From: Flavobacterium psychrophilum
GTDB taxonomy: Bacteria; Bacteroidota; Bacteroidia; Flavobacteriales; Flavobacteriaceae
Assembly (NCBI GenBank): GCA_945890865.1
Contig: CAMDDB010000003.1
Span: forward strand, 62,001-126,000
DNA length: 64,000 nucleotides
Direction: 5' to 3'
Positions 1 through 8,401 of the stretch are shown here, piece after piece. The position numbers were made by a program, and so were the translations under genes. Numbering within the stretch: the first letter of the stretch is position 1; every line of letters starts with the position of its first letter. The notes beneath the pieces are model-generated. The model was given only the letters and a program-made list of their open reading frames with translations. It was not told the origin of the DNA and ran no database searches.

Positions 1-405
1 AACATCTTGAATAGTGCCGTTTTCATCAATAACAAAGGTAGTTCTGTGGATTCCGTCATATTCTTTGCCCATAAATTTTTTTGGTCCCCAAACCCCAAAA
101 GCTTGAATAACTGATTTTTCTTCATCGGCTAATAGAGGAAAAGGTAAATCATATTTTTCAACAAACTTTAATTGGGCTTTTTCACTATCGGCACTTACAC
201 CTAATAGGGCATAATTATTAGATTGAAAAGCAGCATAATTATCTCGTAAATCACAAGCTTCTGCCGTACAACCCGGTGTACTCGCTTTTGGATAAAAGAA
301 TACTACTAATTTTTTTCCTTTATAGTTTGCTAAAGAATGCATAGTCCCGTTTTGATCCACTCCAGAAAAATGGGGTGCCTTATTGCCTATTTTTAATGTT
401 GTCAT
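1..405 (-). CDS. bcp: Thioredoxin-dependent thiol peroxidase (Bcp/PrxQ), partial
   Basis: This is a 135-residue N-terminal part of a peroxiredoxin; the C-terminus lies outside the window. The family reduces hydrogen peroxide and organic hydroperoxides in the cytoplasm using thioredoxin. The protein starts MTTLKIGNKAPHF. The active-site segment TPGCTAEACDLRD holds peroxidatic Cys46 and resolving Cys51, five residues apart, which marks the Bcp/PrxQ subfamily. The typical VWGPKKFMGKEYDGI segment with a following RTTFVID strand is also present. The gene is divergent from nth with a 64-base gap. A minus-strand -7 element sits at 444-451. Family assignment is secure. Confidence 0.95.
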   Translation of the reverse strand, partial: MTTLKIGNKAPHFSGVDQNGTMHSLANYKGKKLVVFFYPKASTPGCTAEACDLRDNYAAFQSNNYALLGVSADSEKAQLKFVEKYDLPFPLLADEEKSVIQAFGVWGPKKFMGKEYDGIHRTTFVIDENGTIQDV

Positions 406-433
406 TTTATTTTCAGTTTAAAAGTTTATAGTT

Positions 434-451
434 TAAATTTGTTCAAAGTTA
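434..451. promoter_or_regulatory. Face-to-face -7 elements for nth (+) and bcp (-)
   Basis: On the plus strand TAAATTTG at 434-441 fits the Bacteroidota TAnnTTTG box for nth, whose start is at 470. On the minus strand TAACTTTG at 451-444 fits the same box for bcp, whose start is at 405. The two boxes point toward each other and are two bases apart, so polymerase bound at one would probably block the other. No good TTG -33 element was found at the usual distance for either. Confidence 0.5.
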
Positions 452-469
452 AGCCGTAAAAGTATAAAA

Positions 470-1117
470 ATGACTAAGAGCGAAAAAGTAACATTTGTTA
501 TAAATACGTTAAATGAATTATATCCAACGATACCGATTCCTTTAGATCATAAAGATCCGTATACTTTATTGATTGCCGTGTTGCTTTCGGCACAATGTAC
601 TGATGTTCGCGTGAATCAAATTACACCACTCCTTTTTTCAAAAGCTGATAATCCCTATGATATGGTGAAAATGACGGTAGAAGAAATTAAAGAAATCATC
701 CGCCCGTGTGGTTTGTCACCCATGAAATCGAAAGGAATTCATGGGTTATCTGAAATCTTAATTGACAAATACAATGGAGAAGTACCTCAAAGTTTTGAAG
801 CACTAGAAGCCCTACCGGCAGTAGGACACAAAACCGCGAGTGTTGTTATGAGTCAGGCCTTTGGTGTGCCAGCATTCCCAGTGGATACTCACATACATAG
901 ATTGATGTATCGTTGGGGCTTTAGTAACGGTAAAAATGTACAACAAACCGAAAAAGATGCCAAACGACTTTTTCCTCAGAAATTTTGGAACGATTTACAT
1001 TTGCAAATCATTTGGTATGGAAGAGAATACTCACCTGCAAGAGGATGGAATATTGAACAAGATGTAATCACAAAAACAATTGGCCGAAAGAGTGTTTTGC
1101 AATTAGTATCAAAATAA
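470..1117 (+). CDS. nth: Endonuclease III-like DNA glycosylase without Fe-S cysteines
   Basis: This is a 215-residue HhH-GPD DNA glycosylase/AP lyase that removes oxidised pyrimidines in base-excision repair. The helix-hairpin-helix LPAVGHKTA carries the expected Schiff-base Lys121, and the catalytic aspartate is Asp139 in FPVDTHIHR. Length matches the E. coli enzyme (211 residues). The C-terminal loop that normally holds four cysteines for a [4Fe-4S] cluster has none: the only cysteines are Cys43 and Cys80, and the region around 185-200 reads REYSPARGWNIEQDVI. The enzyme therefore should be cluster-free. It is divergent from bcp and ends in a hairpin terminator. Family is secure; exact substrate range is inferred. 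Confidence 0.93.
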   Translation: MTKSEKVTFVINTLNELYPTIPIPLDHKDPYTLLIAVLLSAQCTDVRVNQITPLLFSKADNPYDMVKMTVEEIKEIIRPCGLSPMKSKGIHGLSEILIDKYNGEVPQSFEALEALPAVGHKTASVVMSQAFGVPAFPVDTHIHRLMYRWGFSNGKNVQQTEKDAKRLFPQKFWNDLHLQIIWYGREYSPARGWNIEQDVITKTIGRKSVLQLVSK

Positions 1118-1130
1118 ATGAAGTGTATTA

Positions 1131-1167
1131 AAAAAAAAGCCTCAATTGTTATTGAGGCTTTTTTTTT
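1131..1167. terminator. Bidirectional hairpin terminator after nth
   Basis: GCCTCAAT at 1139-1146 pairs perfectly with ATTGAGGC at 1151-1158 around a four-base loop. A run of A precedes the hairpin and nine T follow it, so it can work on both strands. It lies between nth and the convergent 47-residue gene, whose stop codon (1166-1168) touches the T run. Confidence 0.85.
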
Positions 1168-1309
1168 AATTTGCTATTATTTCAAAATTTGTATTTCCAA
1201 AGGAATATACTCGCAATGCTTTGGAATAATTAATAAGGAACGTAATGGTTTCTTTTTTTGGTTTCAAATTTTGAACAGCAACATTTTTTTTTGCGTAAAG
1301 TTTTGCCAT
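1166..1309 (-). CDS. Conserved flavobacterial 47-residue basic protein, unknown function
   Basis: This short frame starts MAKLYAKKNVAVQNLKPKKE and ends NFEIIAN before TAA. It is lysine-rich in its first 20 residues, followed by a mixed segment with TITFLINYSKAL and a tyrosine-containing end. It has no signal peptide, membrane helix or cysteine. From memory, near-identical peptides with the VQNLKPKKETI core occur beside sigma-factor genes in Flavobacterium genomes, but I could not search for them. It lies 52 bases downstream of the sigma-factor gene on the same strand and probably shares its transcript. A plus-strand frame through the same DNA is treated as spurious. Function is unknown. Confidence 0.7.
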   Translation of the reverse strand: MAKLYAKKNVAVQNLKPKKETITFLINYSKALRVYSFGNTNFEIIAN

Positions 1310-1361
1310 TGATTAGTTTTTATAAATATACAATGAAAACGACAAAAAATTACTTTTAGTA

Positions 1362-1946
1362 TTAATTGGTCAAAATAATTTGATTTTTTTCAATAAGTTT
1401 TCTCAAGTTTAATACAGCATAACGCATTCTACCTAAAGCCGTGTTGATGCTAACTCCTGTCAATTCTGCAATTTCCTTGAAACTCAAATCTTGATACATT
1501 CTCATGATCAGCACTTCTTTTTGATCATTTGGCAATTCATCGAGCAAACGAGCTAAATCTACTTCAACTTGTTCTGTAATCATTTTACTTTCAATTGAAG
1601 GTGCATTATCGCTCATATAATTGAATATGGAGAACTCTTCAGTTTCACGATAAAAAGGCATTTTATTTGATTTACGATAATAATCCACAATCAAATTATG
1701 CGCAATGCGCATCACCCAGGGTAAAAATTTTCCTTCTTCGTTATACGCGTTAGATTTCAACGTCTTGATGACTTTAATAAAAGTATCTTGAAAAATATCA
1801 TCTGATAAGTCTCTATCATTTACTTTTGAATAAATAAAACCGTAGATTTTTGATTGATGTCTTTCTATTAATGAAGATATAGCAGATTCATCTCCGCTAA
1901 TATAATTCTTCACTAAAACTGCATCAGGAAATACAAGATTAGCCAT
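1362..1946 (-). CDS. ECF-type RNA polymerase sigma factor
   Basis: This 194-residue protein is a sigma-70 family factor of the extracytoplasmic type. Region 2 covers about residues 20-95, with the core-binding DDIFQDTFIKV stretch and the -10-binding WVMRIAHNLIVDYYR. Region 4 covers about 130-185, with the helix-turn-helix DLSFKEIAELTGVSINTALGRMRYA. Regions 1.1 and 3 are absent, as expected for an ECF factor. No anti-sigma factor gene is adjacent, so control may be transcriptional. A good promoter lies at 2031-2063. The downstream 47-residue gene is likely co-transcribed. The regulon cannot be deduced from sequence. Confidence 0.93.
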   Translation of the reverse strand: MANLVFPDAVLVKNYISGDESAISSLIERHQSKIYGFIYSKVNDRDLSDDIFQDTFIKVIKTLKSNAYNEEGKFLPWVMRIAHNLIVDYYRKSNKMPFYRETEEFSIFNYMSDNAPSIESKMITEQVEVDLARLLDELPNDQKEVLIMRMYQDLSFKEIAELTGVSINTALGRMRYAVLNLRKLIEKNQIILTN

Positions 1947-2030
1947 AACATTACTTTTTAAGTTACTAAATTTGGGACAGTATAAAAAAGTAATAGTATT
2001 AAATAGGCTTCTCTTTAAGATTAATTAGGA

Positions 2031-2063
2031 CAAATTTAACATAAAAAAGAAATAAAATCCAAA
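2031..2063 (-). promoter_or_regulatory. Promoter of the sigma-factor gene
   Basis: On the minus strand TAAATTTG (2038-2031) is a perfect -7 box, and TTTG (2063-2060) lies 21 bases upstream as the -33 element. The start codon is 85 bases downstream. A second TAAATTTG at 2067-2060 overlaps the -33 element and could be an alternative box. Confidence 0.6.
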
Positions 2064-2106
2064 TTTAATTTAAAAATTTAACGTTTAAGATGCAATAATA
2101 AAACAA

Positions 2107-3810
2107 TTATTGTTCAATTATTAATTTTTCCTTATAAACTTGCTGATCAGTTTGAATAAGAACAACATAAACACCATTAGGTAATTTAGAAATATCCAAG
2201 TTACTTTTGGGATGAGGTAACTCAAGCATTATTTGGCCTAAAAGCGAAAATATTTTCACATTTTTAATGTCAATATTTTCATCAAAAGTTAGAACATCTC
2301 GCGCTGGGTTTCTTAAAATCACATTTTTATCATTAGAAAAATCATCTAAATTGAGATTACAATTGTTTCCTACAACATACTGATAATATTGCGTTACAGA
2401 CATACCGCCAGCATATGCAAATTTAACAGCATAGTTGATTGAAGCGCCGGGAGTTTGTCCAGTTAGTGTGTGGGTAAAAACTCGACCGGATACATTTGTC
2501 ATTTGAGTTTCTGCAAAAGGAGACTGACGCCACAAGTAAGCTATTAGACCCACTTTATCAGTATCTAATAACTCGTAGGTCACTTTAACACTATTTGTAC
2601 CTAAGGTTTCATAGGCATAATTATATCCCGAAGTAAATGAGCCTTGTTGTGCTAAAGAGCTAGTACCTGCGCAGCCCACAACTCCTGTTGTACTTGCATT
2701 TAAAATAATAGAATTATTAGCGGCGTTATTACCAGACAAATCACTGGCGTTAACTGAAAACGAATAACTTGTATTTGGGCTCAAACCTGATATTATCACC
2801 GATTTTTGTACTCCAGACGTACCAGCAGCAGAAGTAGAAGTAGTTCCATAAGTTACTCCATACACTAATGACCCCGAATTATCAACACCATTTAACAAAA
2901 GTTCTATTGAAGAACTGGTAATTGCCCCTATTGTAGCAGTAAAATTGGTGGGTATTTGTGTATCTGCTTGGATATTTTGATATACACGTACATAATCAAT
3001 TACCATAGAATCTTGACTAAAATTTGAATTTATAGTACCTGCCACACCTCCCATTGCTATGTTGAGTAATATATATTGATCTAAATTAAAGGGCCAGTTA
3101 CTTGGTGTTTTTACAGCAGGATTATAGGTGTAATAAGCAACGCCGTCTAATAAAAAAGTAATTTGAAAAGGTGACCAATTCATTGAATAAACATGGAAAT
3201 CAGTTCCTAAATTATTGGCAATAGTCCCTCCAATATTAACTGTACTTCCAGACGATGATGGCGTATGCAATGCACTTTGTACATAATTAATAGGTTGAGA
3301 AGGCGTTATTCCGTGTTCCATAATATCAATCTCACCACAAGCAGGCCAATTAGTAGTACCAAAAGCTGAATCAAAATAACCTCCATCTTCATTGATATTT
3401 TTGCCTAACATCCAAATAGCTGGCCAAGTCCCTTGTTGAATGGGCAACTTTGCTCTAACATCTATTCTTCCGTATCTGAAGGCAAACTTTGAATTCAAAC
3501 GTGCAGAAGTAAATTGTTTTGTAAAACCTTGTGAAGTATACGGTTGCCGAATGGCTACAATATTTAATGCCCCATTATTAACGGATGAATTGGCTAATTC
3601 ATTTGTGTAATGCTGTACTTCGCCATTGAACCAACTTCCTCCTGCTGGAATTTGTGTTTGATGATGCCATTTTAAAGAATTTACAGCACCATTAACATTA
3701 AATTCATCTGACCAAACTAAATCAGAATACACCACATCTACTTGGCTGTAGGAATAAGTTAACCCTAACCAAAAAATTGCGAGTAGTTGTTTTATACTTA
3801 ATTTAGACAT
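2107..3810 (-). CDS. Secreted GH16 beta-glucanase with FN3-like and type IX sorting domains
   Basis: This 567-residue enzyme has a signal peptide (about 1-22) and a GH16 catalytic domain (about 28-277). The GH16 signature GEIDIMEHG gives nucleophile Glu160, Asp162 and acid/base Glu165. A fibronectin type III-like domain follows (about 283-375, ending in a Ser/Asn-rich segment), then a region of about 100 residues starting GCAGTSSLAQQGSF that I cannot assign. Residues 490-567 form a type A T9SS sorting domain ending in a NGVYVVLIQ strand and KLIIEQ. The family cleaves beta-1,3 or mixed beta-1,3/1,4-glucans; the substrate here is inferred. It is the last gene of the five-gene run, eight bases after the GH3 gene. 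The sorting domain predicts export and surface release or attachment. Confidence 0.9.
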   Translation of the reverse strand: MSKLSIKQLLAIFWLGLTYSYSQVDVVYSDLVWSDEFNVNGAVNSLKWHHQTQIPAGGSWFNGEVQHYTNELANSSVNNGALNIVAIRQPYTSQGFTKQFTSARLNSKFAFRYGRIDVRAKLPIQQGTWPAIWMLGKNINEDGGYFDSAFGTTNWPACGEIDIMEHGITPSQPINYVQSALHTPSSSGSTVNIGGTIANNLGTDFHVYSMNWSPFQITFLLDGVAYYTYNPAVKTPSNWPFNLDQYILLNIAMGGVAGTINSNFSQDSMVIDYVRVYQNIQADTQIPTNFTATIGAITSSSIELLLNGVDNSGSLVYGVTYGTTSTSAAGTSGVQKSVIISGLSPNTSYSFSVNASDLSGNNAANNSIILNASTTGVVGCAGTSSLAQQGSFTSGYNYAYETLGTNSVKVTYELLDTDKVGLIAYLWRQSPFAETQMTNVSGRVFTHTLTGQTPGASINYAVKFAYAGGMSVTQYYQYVVGNNCNLNLDDFSNDKNVILRNPARDVLTFDENIDIKNVKIFSLLGQIMLELPHPKSNLDISKLPNGVYVVLIQTDQQVYKEKLIIEQ

Positions 3811-3818
3811 TATATGTT

Positions 3819-6101
3819 TTATTTTAATTCAATTTCTGTTTCTAACAATTGCTCTGAACTACCGCCAACAAATACTTTAAAAATACCGGGTTCTGCCTCC
3901 CAAATTTTGTTTGCTGTGAAATAGGCTAACATATTTTGGTCGATAGAAAAGGATACCACTTTCGTTTCAAATGGTTTTAAGGTCACCATTTCAAATCCTT
4001 TTAACTCTTTAACCGGTCGAGTAAAACTTCCTACCATATCTCGAATGTACAATTGAACAACTTCTTTGCCTTCTACAGCGCTATTATTCTTAAGTTCCAC
4101 TTGAACTTGAATGGTTTCACCTTTTGAAAAAGTTGAACTTGAAACTTTCAATTGAGAATATTCAAATTTGGAGTAACTTAAACCGTGACCAAATGCGAAC
4201 AAAGGTGAATTTTTCTCATCAATATAATGCGACCAAAAGACAATTTCAGGTTCATTGGCAGCAGGTCGTCCTGTATTTTTATGATTGTAATAAATAGGTA
4301 ACTGTCCTACATGTCTCGGAAAAGTCATAGGCAACTTTCCACTCGGATTATAATCACCATAGAGCACTTGAGCGATTGCATTTCCGCTTTGAGTTCCTAA
4401 ATGCCATGTTTCAACAATTGCAGGGATATGTTGAGCAGCCCATGGAATGGCTAATGGTCTTCCATTTGTAAGAACCAAAACAATATTAGGATTGGCTTTG
4501 TAAACTGCTTCTAAAAGTTCTTGTTGTACACCAGGCAACCCAATATCGGCTCTACTTCTACCTTCTCCTGATTGCAATCCGTGCTCTCCTAACACCATGA
4601 CCACGACATCTGCTTTTTTTGCAGTTGCAATTGCTTCAGCAAAACCTGATGTATCGGTTGTATTAATTTTTGTTTCCCACATAAATTGTGTTCTCCCAAT
4701 GGCAACATCGGCACCTTTTGTATAGATCAATTCGTTGTTAGGATAATTTTTCATTCCTTCCAAAACAGATATTGCAGTATTGTCGTCGGCAGCTATTCGC
4801 CAACTTCCAAGTGGACTTGTTTTATCGTTAGCTAAAGCTCCAATTAAGGCTATTTTTTGCCCAGATTGCTTAATCGGTAGCAATTGATTTTCATTTTTAA
4901 GCAAAATAATTGACTTTTTAGCAATATCTAAAACACCTTCATGAAATTCATTTTTTCCAACGGTTGCTTTTTCAACGGATTCATCACAATATTTATAAGG
5001 ATTATCAAATAATCCTAATTCAAATTTTACTCGCAATACGCGACGCACTGCATCATTAATAATTGCAATATTAACAGTACCTGCTTCTATCAATGTTTTT
5101 AAATGGTCAACATAAGCATAGGATTCCATATCAATATCTGAACCTGCTTTAATTGCAATTTCGGCAGCATGTTTACTGTCTTGTGCATAACCGTGAGGAA
5201 TCATTTCATTAATTGATCCCCAGTCGGAAACTACAAAACCTTGAAAATTCCAGGATTTTTTTAAGAGATCACGTTGGAGATAAGTATTACCTGTAGCAGG
5301 AATTCCATTTAGATCATTAAAGGAATTCATAAATGTTTTTACACCCGCTTCGCTCGCTGCTTTAAATGGAGGTAATATAGCATTATGCAACACATCTTCA
5401 CTTACTACAACCGTATTATAATCACGACCCGCCTCGGCTAATCCATAACCTGCAAAGTGTTTGGCACAGGCAATAATGTTTTTATTGGAAAGGTTTCCTT
5501 GAAAACCTTGAATTCTTGCTTTTGCAATTAATGATCCTAGGTAAGGATCTTCACCAGCGCCTTCCATTACCCTACCCCAACGGGCGTCTCTGGAAATATC
5601 AACCATGGGAGCAAAAGTCCAATTGATCCCTACAGCTGCAGCTTCTTCAGCAGCAATTGCAGCAGATTTTTGTATGGCTTGGAGGTCCCAACTTGCAGCT
5701 TCTGCTAAAGGTATAGGACTTATAGTTTTATATCCATGAATGACATCAAATCCAAAAAGTAAAGGGATTCCTAGTCGGGTTTGCTCAACGGCAATTTTTT
5801 GCAAGGCTTTTACATCAGCGACACCTTTTACATTGAGCATAGAGCCAACAAGACCATTTTTTAAATCAGCATACTTTTTAGCGGCGTGTCCTTCTTTAGG
5901 TACTGGACCGGTAACATCCCAAAAACCATTATATTGATTGAGTTGTCCTACTTTCTCCTCTACAGTCATTAGACTCAAAATTGAATCTACACGCTTTTCG
6001 ATTGGGCTTGTAGCTTCTGTAAGACCCCGTTTTGGTGTCGCACAAGACAATACAAGTAAAAGAAGAACTGAAAATGAATATTTAATATTTTTATGTATCA
6101 T
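3819..6101 (-). CDS. GH3 beta-glucosidase lipoprotein (BglX type)
   Basis: This 760-residue GH3 enzyme removes single glucose units from oligosaccharides. A lipoprotein signal ends at Cys20 (LVLSC). The N-terminal barrel holds the FGFDVIHGYKTISPIPLAEAAS-type region near 115-136, the KHFAGYG loop near 214 and nucleophile Asp293 in VVSDWGS. The alpha/beta sandwich with GEHGLQSGEGRSR and the C-terminal FnIII-like domain (about 665-755) follow. Length and domain order match periplasmic BglX. In the cluster it would finish oligosaccharides made by the two GH16 enzymes. Its start is 51 bases after the previous gene. Substrate linkage is inferred from neighbours. Confidence 0.93.
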   Translation of the reverse strand: MIHKNIKYSFSVLLLLVLSCATPKRGLTEATSPIEKRVDSILSLMTVEEKVGQLNQYNGFWDVTGPVPKEGHAAKKYADLKNGLVGSMLNVKGVADVKALQKIAVEQTRLGIPLLFGFDVIHGYKTISPIPLAEAASWDLQAIQKSAAIAAEEAAAVGINWTFAPMVDISRDARWGRVMEGAGEDPYLGSLIAKARIQGFQGNLSNKNIIACAKHFAGYGLAEAGRDYNTVVVSEDVLHNAILPPFKAASEAGVKTFMNSFNDLNGIPATGNTYLQRDLLKKSWNFQGFVVSDWGSINEMIPHGYAQDSKHAAEIAIKAGSDIDMESYAYVDHLKTLIEAGTVNIAIINDAVRRVLRVKFELGLFDNPYKYCDESVEKATVGKNEFHEGVLDIAKKSIILLKNENQLLPIKQSGQKIALIGALANDKTSPLGSWRIAADDNTAISVLEGMKNYPNNELIYTKGADVAIGRTQFMWETKINTTDTSGFAEAIATAKKADVVVMVLGEHGLQSGEGRSRADIGLPGVQQELLEAVYKANPNIVLVLTNGRPLAIPWAAQHIPAIVETWHLGTQSGNAIAQVLYGDYNPSGKLPMTFPRHVGQLPIYYNHKNTGRPAANEPEIVFWSHYIDEKNSPLFAFGHGLSYSKFEYSQLKVSSSTFSKGETIQVQVELKNNSAVEGKEVVQLYIRDMVGSFTRPVKELKGFEMVTLKPFETKVVSFSIDQNMLAYFTANKIWEAEPGIFKVFVGGSSEQLLETEIELK

Positions 6102-6152
6102 TCCGAAATTTGCAATATGGATAAGCTATTATTAATAGAAATCGTTTTAAGA

Positions 6153-6965
6153 TTACTCGTATATTCTGATATAATCTACTAACATGGTTTGAGGAAATGG
6201 TGTTTCACTATTTGGTGAACCTGGTAGGTTTCCTCCTACAGCAACATTTAAAATGATATAAAATGACTCATTAAATACCCATTCCCCTGGAACATTATCA
6301 GGAGTAATTTGATTATATAATTTATCATCTACATAAAAATTTATATAATTTTCATCCCATTCAATTCCAAAAACGTGAAAATCGGTATCAAATCTACTAT
6401 TAGGTAAAGTATAGGTTTTGCCTATTGAAGCCCCACCATAATAACCTGGACCATGAACCGTTCCAAAAAATTCTGTAGGTTTACTTCCTACATATTCCAT
6501 AATATCAATTTCTCCACATTGTGGCCAAATAACCGTGTCAGAATTAGCGCCCAACATCCAAAATGCTGGCCATAAACCTTTACCTCTGGGTAGCTTTATA
6601 CGCGCCTCAATGCGGCCATATTTTTTTTCAAATTTACCCTTTGTTAAAATACGAGCAGAAGTATACGATTTACCCATATATTGTTCATTTCTTGCTGTGA
6701 TATGTAGCATTCCATTTTCAACTTTAATATTGGATGGACGACTGGTATAATATTGTAGCTCATTATTTCCCCAACCATTAGAACCTGTGCCAATGTTGTA
6801 ACTCCATAAATTTGTATCTAGAGCACCATCCACATTAAATTCATCACTCATTACTAATTGTGTCTTTGTGACTACTGTTTGTTTTTCGTCTGTTGAACAA
6901 CCACTAACAAAGAAAGCCATGATTACTAAACAGATGAAACTATTTTTACTTATTAATACGTTCAT
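6153..6965 (-). CDS. GH16 beta-glucanase lipoprotein
   Basis: This 270-residue protein is almost entirely one GH16 domain after a lipoprotein signal that ends at Cys23 (VSGC). The catalytic signature GEIDIMEYVG gives nucleophile Glu152, Asp154 and acid/base Glu157. The WPAFWMLG strand before it and the FYIILNVAVGGN strand after it are typical of laminarinase-like GH16 members. Unlike the 567-residue GH16 protein of the same run it has no extra domains and no sorting domain, so it should be anchored in the outer membrane or periplasm. The two GH16 enzymes could act at different sites, one surface and one released. Start is 11 bases after the upstream gene. Confidence 0.92.
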   Translation of the reverse strand: MNVLISKNSFICLVIMAFFVSGCSTDEKQTVVTKTQLVMSDEFNVDGALDTNLWSYNIGTGSNGWGNNELQYYTSRPSNIKVENGMLHITARNEQYMGKSYTSARILTKGKFEKKYGRIEARIKLPRGKGLWPAFWMLGANSDTVIWPQCGEIDIMEYVGSKPTEFFGTVHGPGYYGGASIGKTYTLPNSRFDTDFHVFGIEWDENYINFYVDDKLYNQITPDNVPGEWVFNESFYIILNVAVGGNLPGSPNSETPFPQTMLVDYIRIYE

Positions 6966-6976
6966 TTTACTTTATT

Positions 6977-8386
6977 TTAATTATGAAAATATATATTATC
7001 TACATATAATGTCGAGTTATCGCCACCTAAGAATATTATTTGAGCTAATTGAGATCTACTATTAAGACCCGTCTGTTGCGATAATGGAATTTCAAATGAC
7101 ATCCAACTTTGTGAAATTAAATTATTTGATGCTACATAGGGCAGACTTTGTGAATCATCAACTCCATATACTCCATTGGGTCCAAAATCAGTTAATCTTA
7201 TTTCTAATCGTCTTCCTGGCGAAATTGGACCAGGTATATAAACATCAAAATGAAGATGCGTCATAGAAGTTGCATTTACTGTTGGATTGCTAAATTCTAT
7301 TCCCACAAAATTGAAATTTGTATAATTCAAAACATTATCACCGGCAACTGAAAAATCATTAGATTGTGTAGTTTGCCACGGAGCCCAATAACCGTTATAA
7401 TAAGTTACAGGAATATTGGAGTAAGCATCTGAAAAAATTGAAATTACATTGGCAGGGTTAAGCGTTGGCCTTGGCGCATTTGTAAAAGTACCCGCACAAT
7501 TGATGGTTAAACTACCAGTTGCAGGCTGATTGTTGAATGTTGCAGTTATAACAGCTGTACCCGCTGCTAATGGGGTAACCACTCCTGCATCATTAACTGA
7601 TGCCACTGTTGGATTGGAAGAAGTAAAATTCAAAAATGCCGGACTAATAGCTACCGATTGATTACTACCATTTGGCATATTAAAAGTAGTAGTAACACCC
7701 GTAATTGGGGTTTGAACGCCTACAAAAGTAGTTCTTGCTACATTTGAACCATTCATAATAGAAGCCTGTAATGGAAGTATCGTTCCTAATTTTTCAAATT
7801 TTAATTCATCGATCCATATCGAATATCCTCTTCCATTCGTTCCTTGCGTACCTGCAGCATATCGAAACATTCCTCTTTCTTTTACTAATTTTGAAGCATC
7901 GGGAATAGGAATTATAAATTTGGTCCATGCAGTACCTACACTTACATCTTTAATCGTAGTAATGTATTTATTCGGGTAAAAATCTTCCCCAAAACCAAAT
8001 TCGCCGATGGTTACTCCTTGAGAAGCTTTAGCATAAAAGGTTAACGCATCAAACTCTGTCAAATTACGACCTGCACCATCCACTCTAAAAATTGCCCCAG
8101 CATAATTTCCCTCTGGATCATCATCATTAGGGATATCAAAACGCATGGAAGCAGAACCTTTAAAGCTGACTTGAGAATCTACAGACCAAGCTGATGGTTT
8201 TGAGCCACCATAAGGGAAGTAAAAATCGGAACCCATCGCTACTGGAGCGTCAATGAAAATTTCAGCTATTTTTGGAAAAGTAGCATCTTTTGCATCGTCA
8301 GAAATTTCTCTTTCGCAATTAACATTAGATAGAAAAACCAATACTAATAGCAAACTAATTTTTAATTTATTACTTATATTTTTCAT
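6977..8386 (-). CDS. Putative glycan-binding lipoprotein with Big_2 and a repeated C-terminal module
   Basis: This 469-residue protein starts with a probable lipoprotein signal whose Cys is at 24 (NVNC, a weak lipobox). Residues about 40-200 form a beta-rich galactose-binding-like domain ending in WIDELKFEKLG. Residues about 205-297 look like a bacterial Ig-like (Big_2) domain with PAFLNFTSSNPTVASVND. Residues about 300-469 match the module repeated in the 989-residue protein at 14658-17627: NAP-P, NVISIFSDAY, THLHFDVY, SWMSFEIPL and LYVDNIYFHN. There is no catalytic motif. Being between glycosidase genes, it most likely binds the target glucan at the cell surface. The function is inference; the domain layout is seen. 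Confidence 0.72.
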   Translation of the reverse strand: MKNISNKLKISLLLVLVFLSNVNCEREISDDAKDATFPKIAEIFIDAPVAMGSDFYFPYGGSKPSAWSVDSQVSFKGSASMRFDIPNDDDPEGNYAGAIFRVDGAGRNLTEFDALTFYAKASQGVTIGEFGFGEDFYPNKYITTIKDVSVGTAWTKFIIPIPDASKLVKERGMFRYAAGTQGTNGRGYSIWIDELKFEKLGTILPLQASIMNGSNVARTTFVGVQTPITGVTTTFNMPNGSNQSVAISPAFLNFTSSNPTVASVNDAGVVTPLAAGTAVITATFNNQPATGSLTINCAGTFTNAPRPTLNPANVISIFSDAYSNIPVTYYNGYWAPWQTTQSNDFSVAGDNVLNYTNFNFVGIEFSNPTVNATSMTHLHFDVYIPGPISPGRRLEIRLTDFGPNGVYGVDDSQSLPYVASNNLISQSWMSFEIPLSQQTGLNSRSQLAQIIFLGGDNSTLYVDNIYFHN

Positions 8387-8401
8387 TTTATATACTTTTA
8401 A

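Noticed and set aside
1118..1312. 64-residue plus-strand frame after nth
   Set aside because: It begins right after the nth stop and runs through a hairpin terminator, with a low-complexity Phe/Lys/Cys-rich product. The opposite strand holds a better small gene at 1166-1309.
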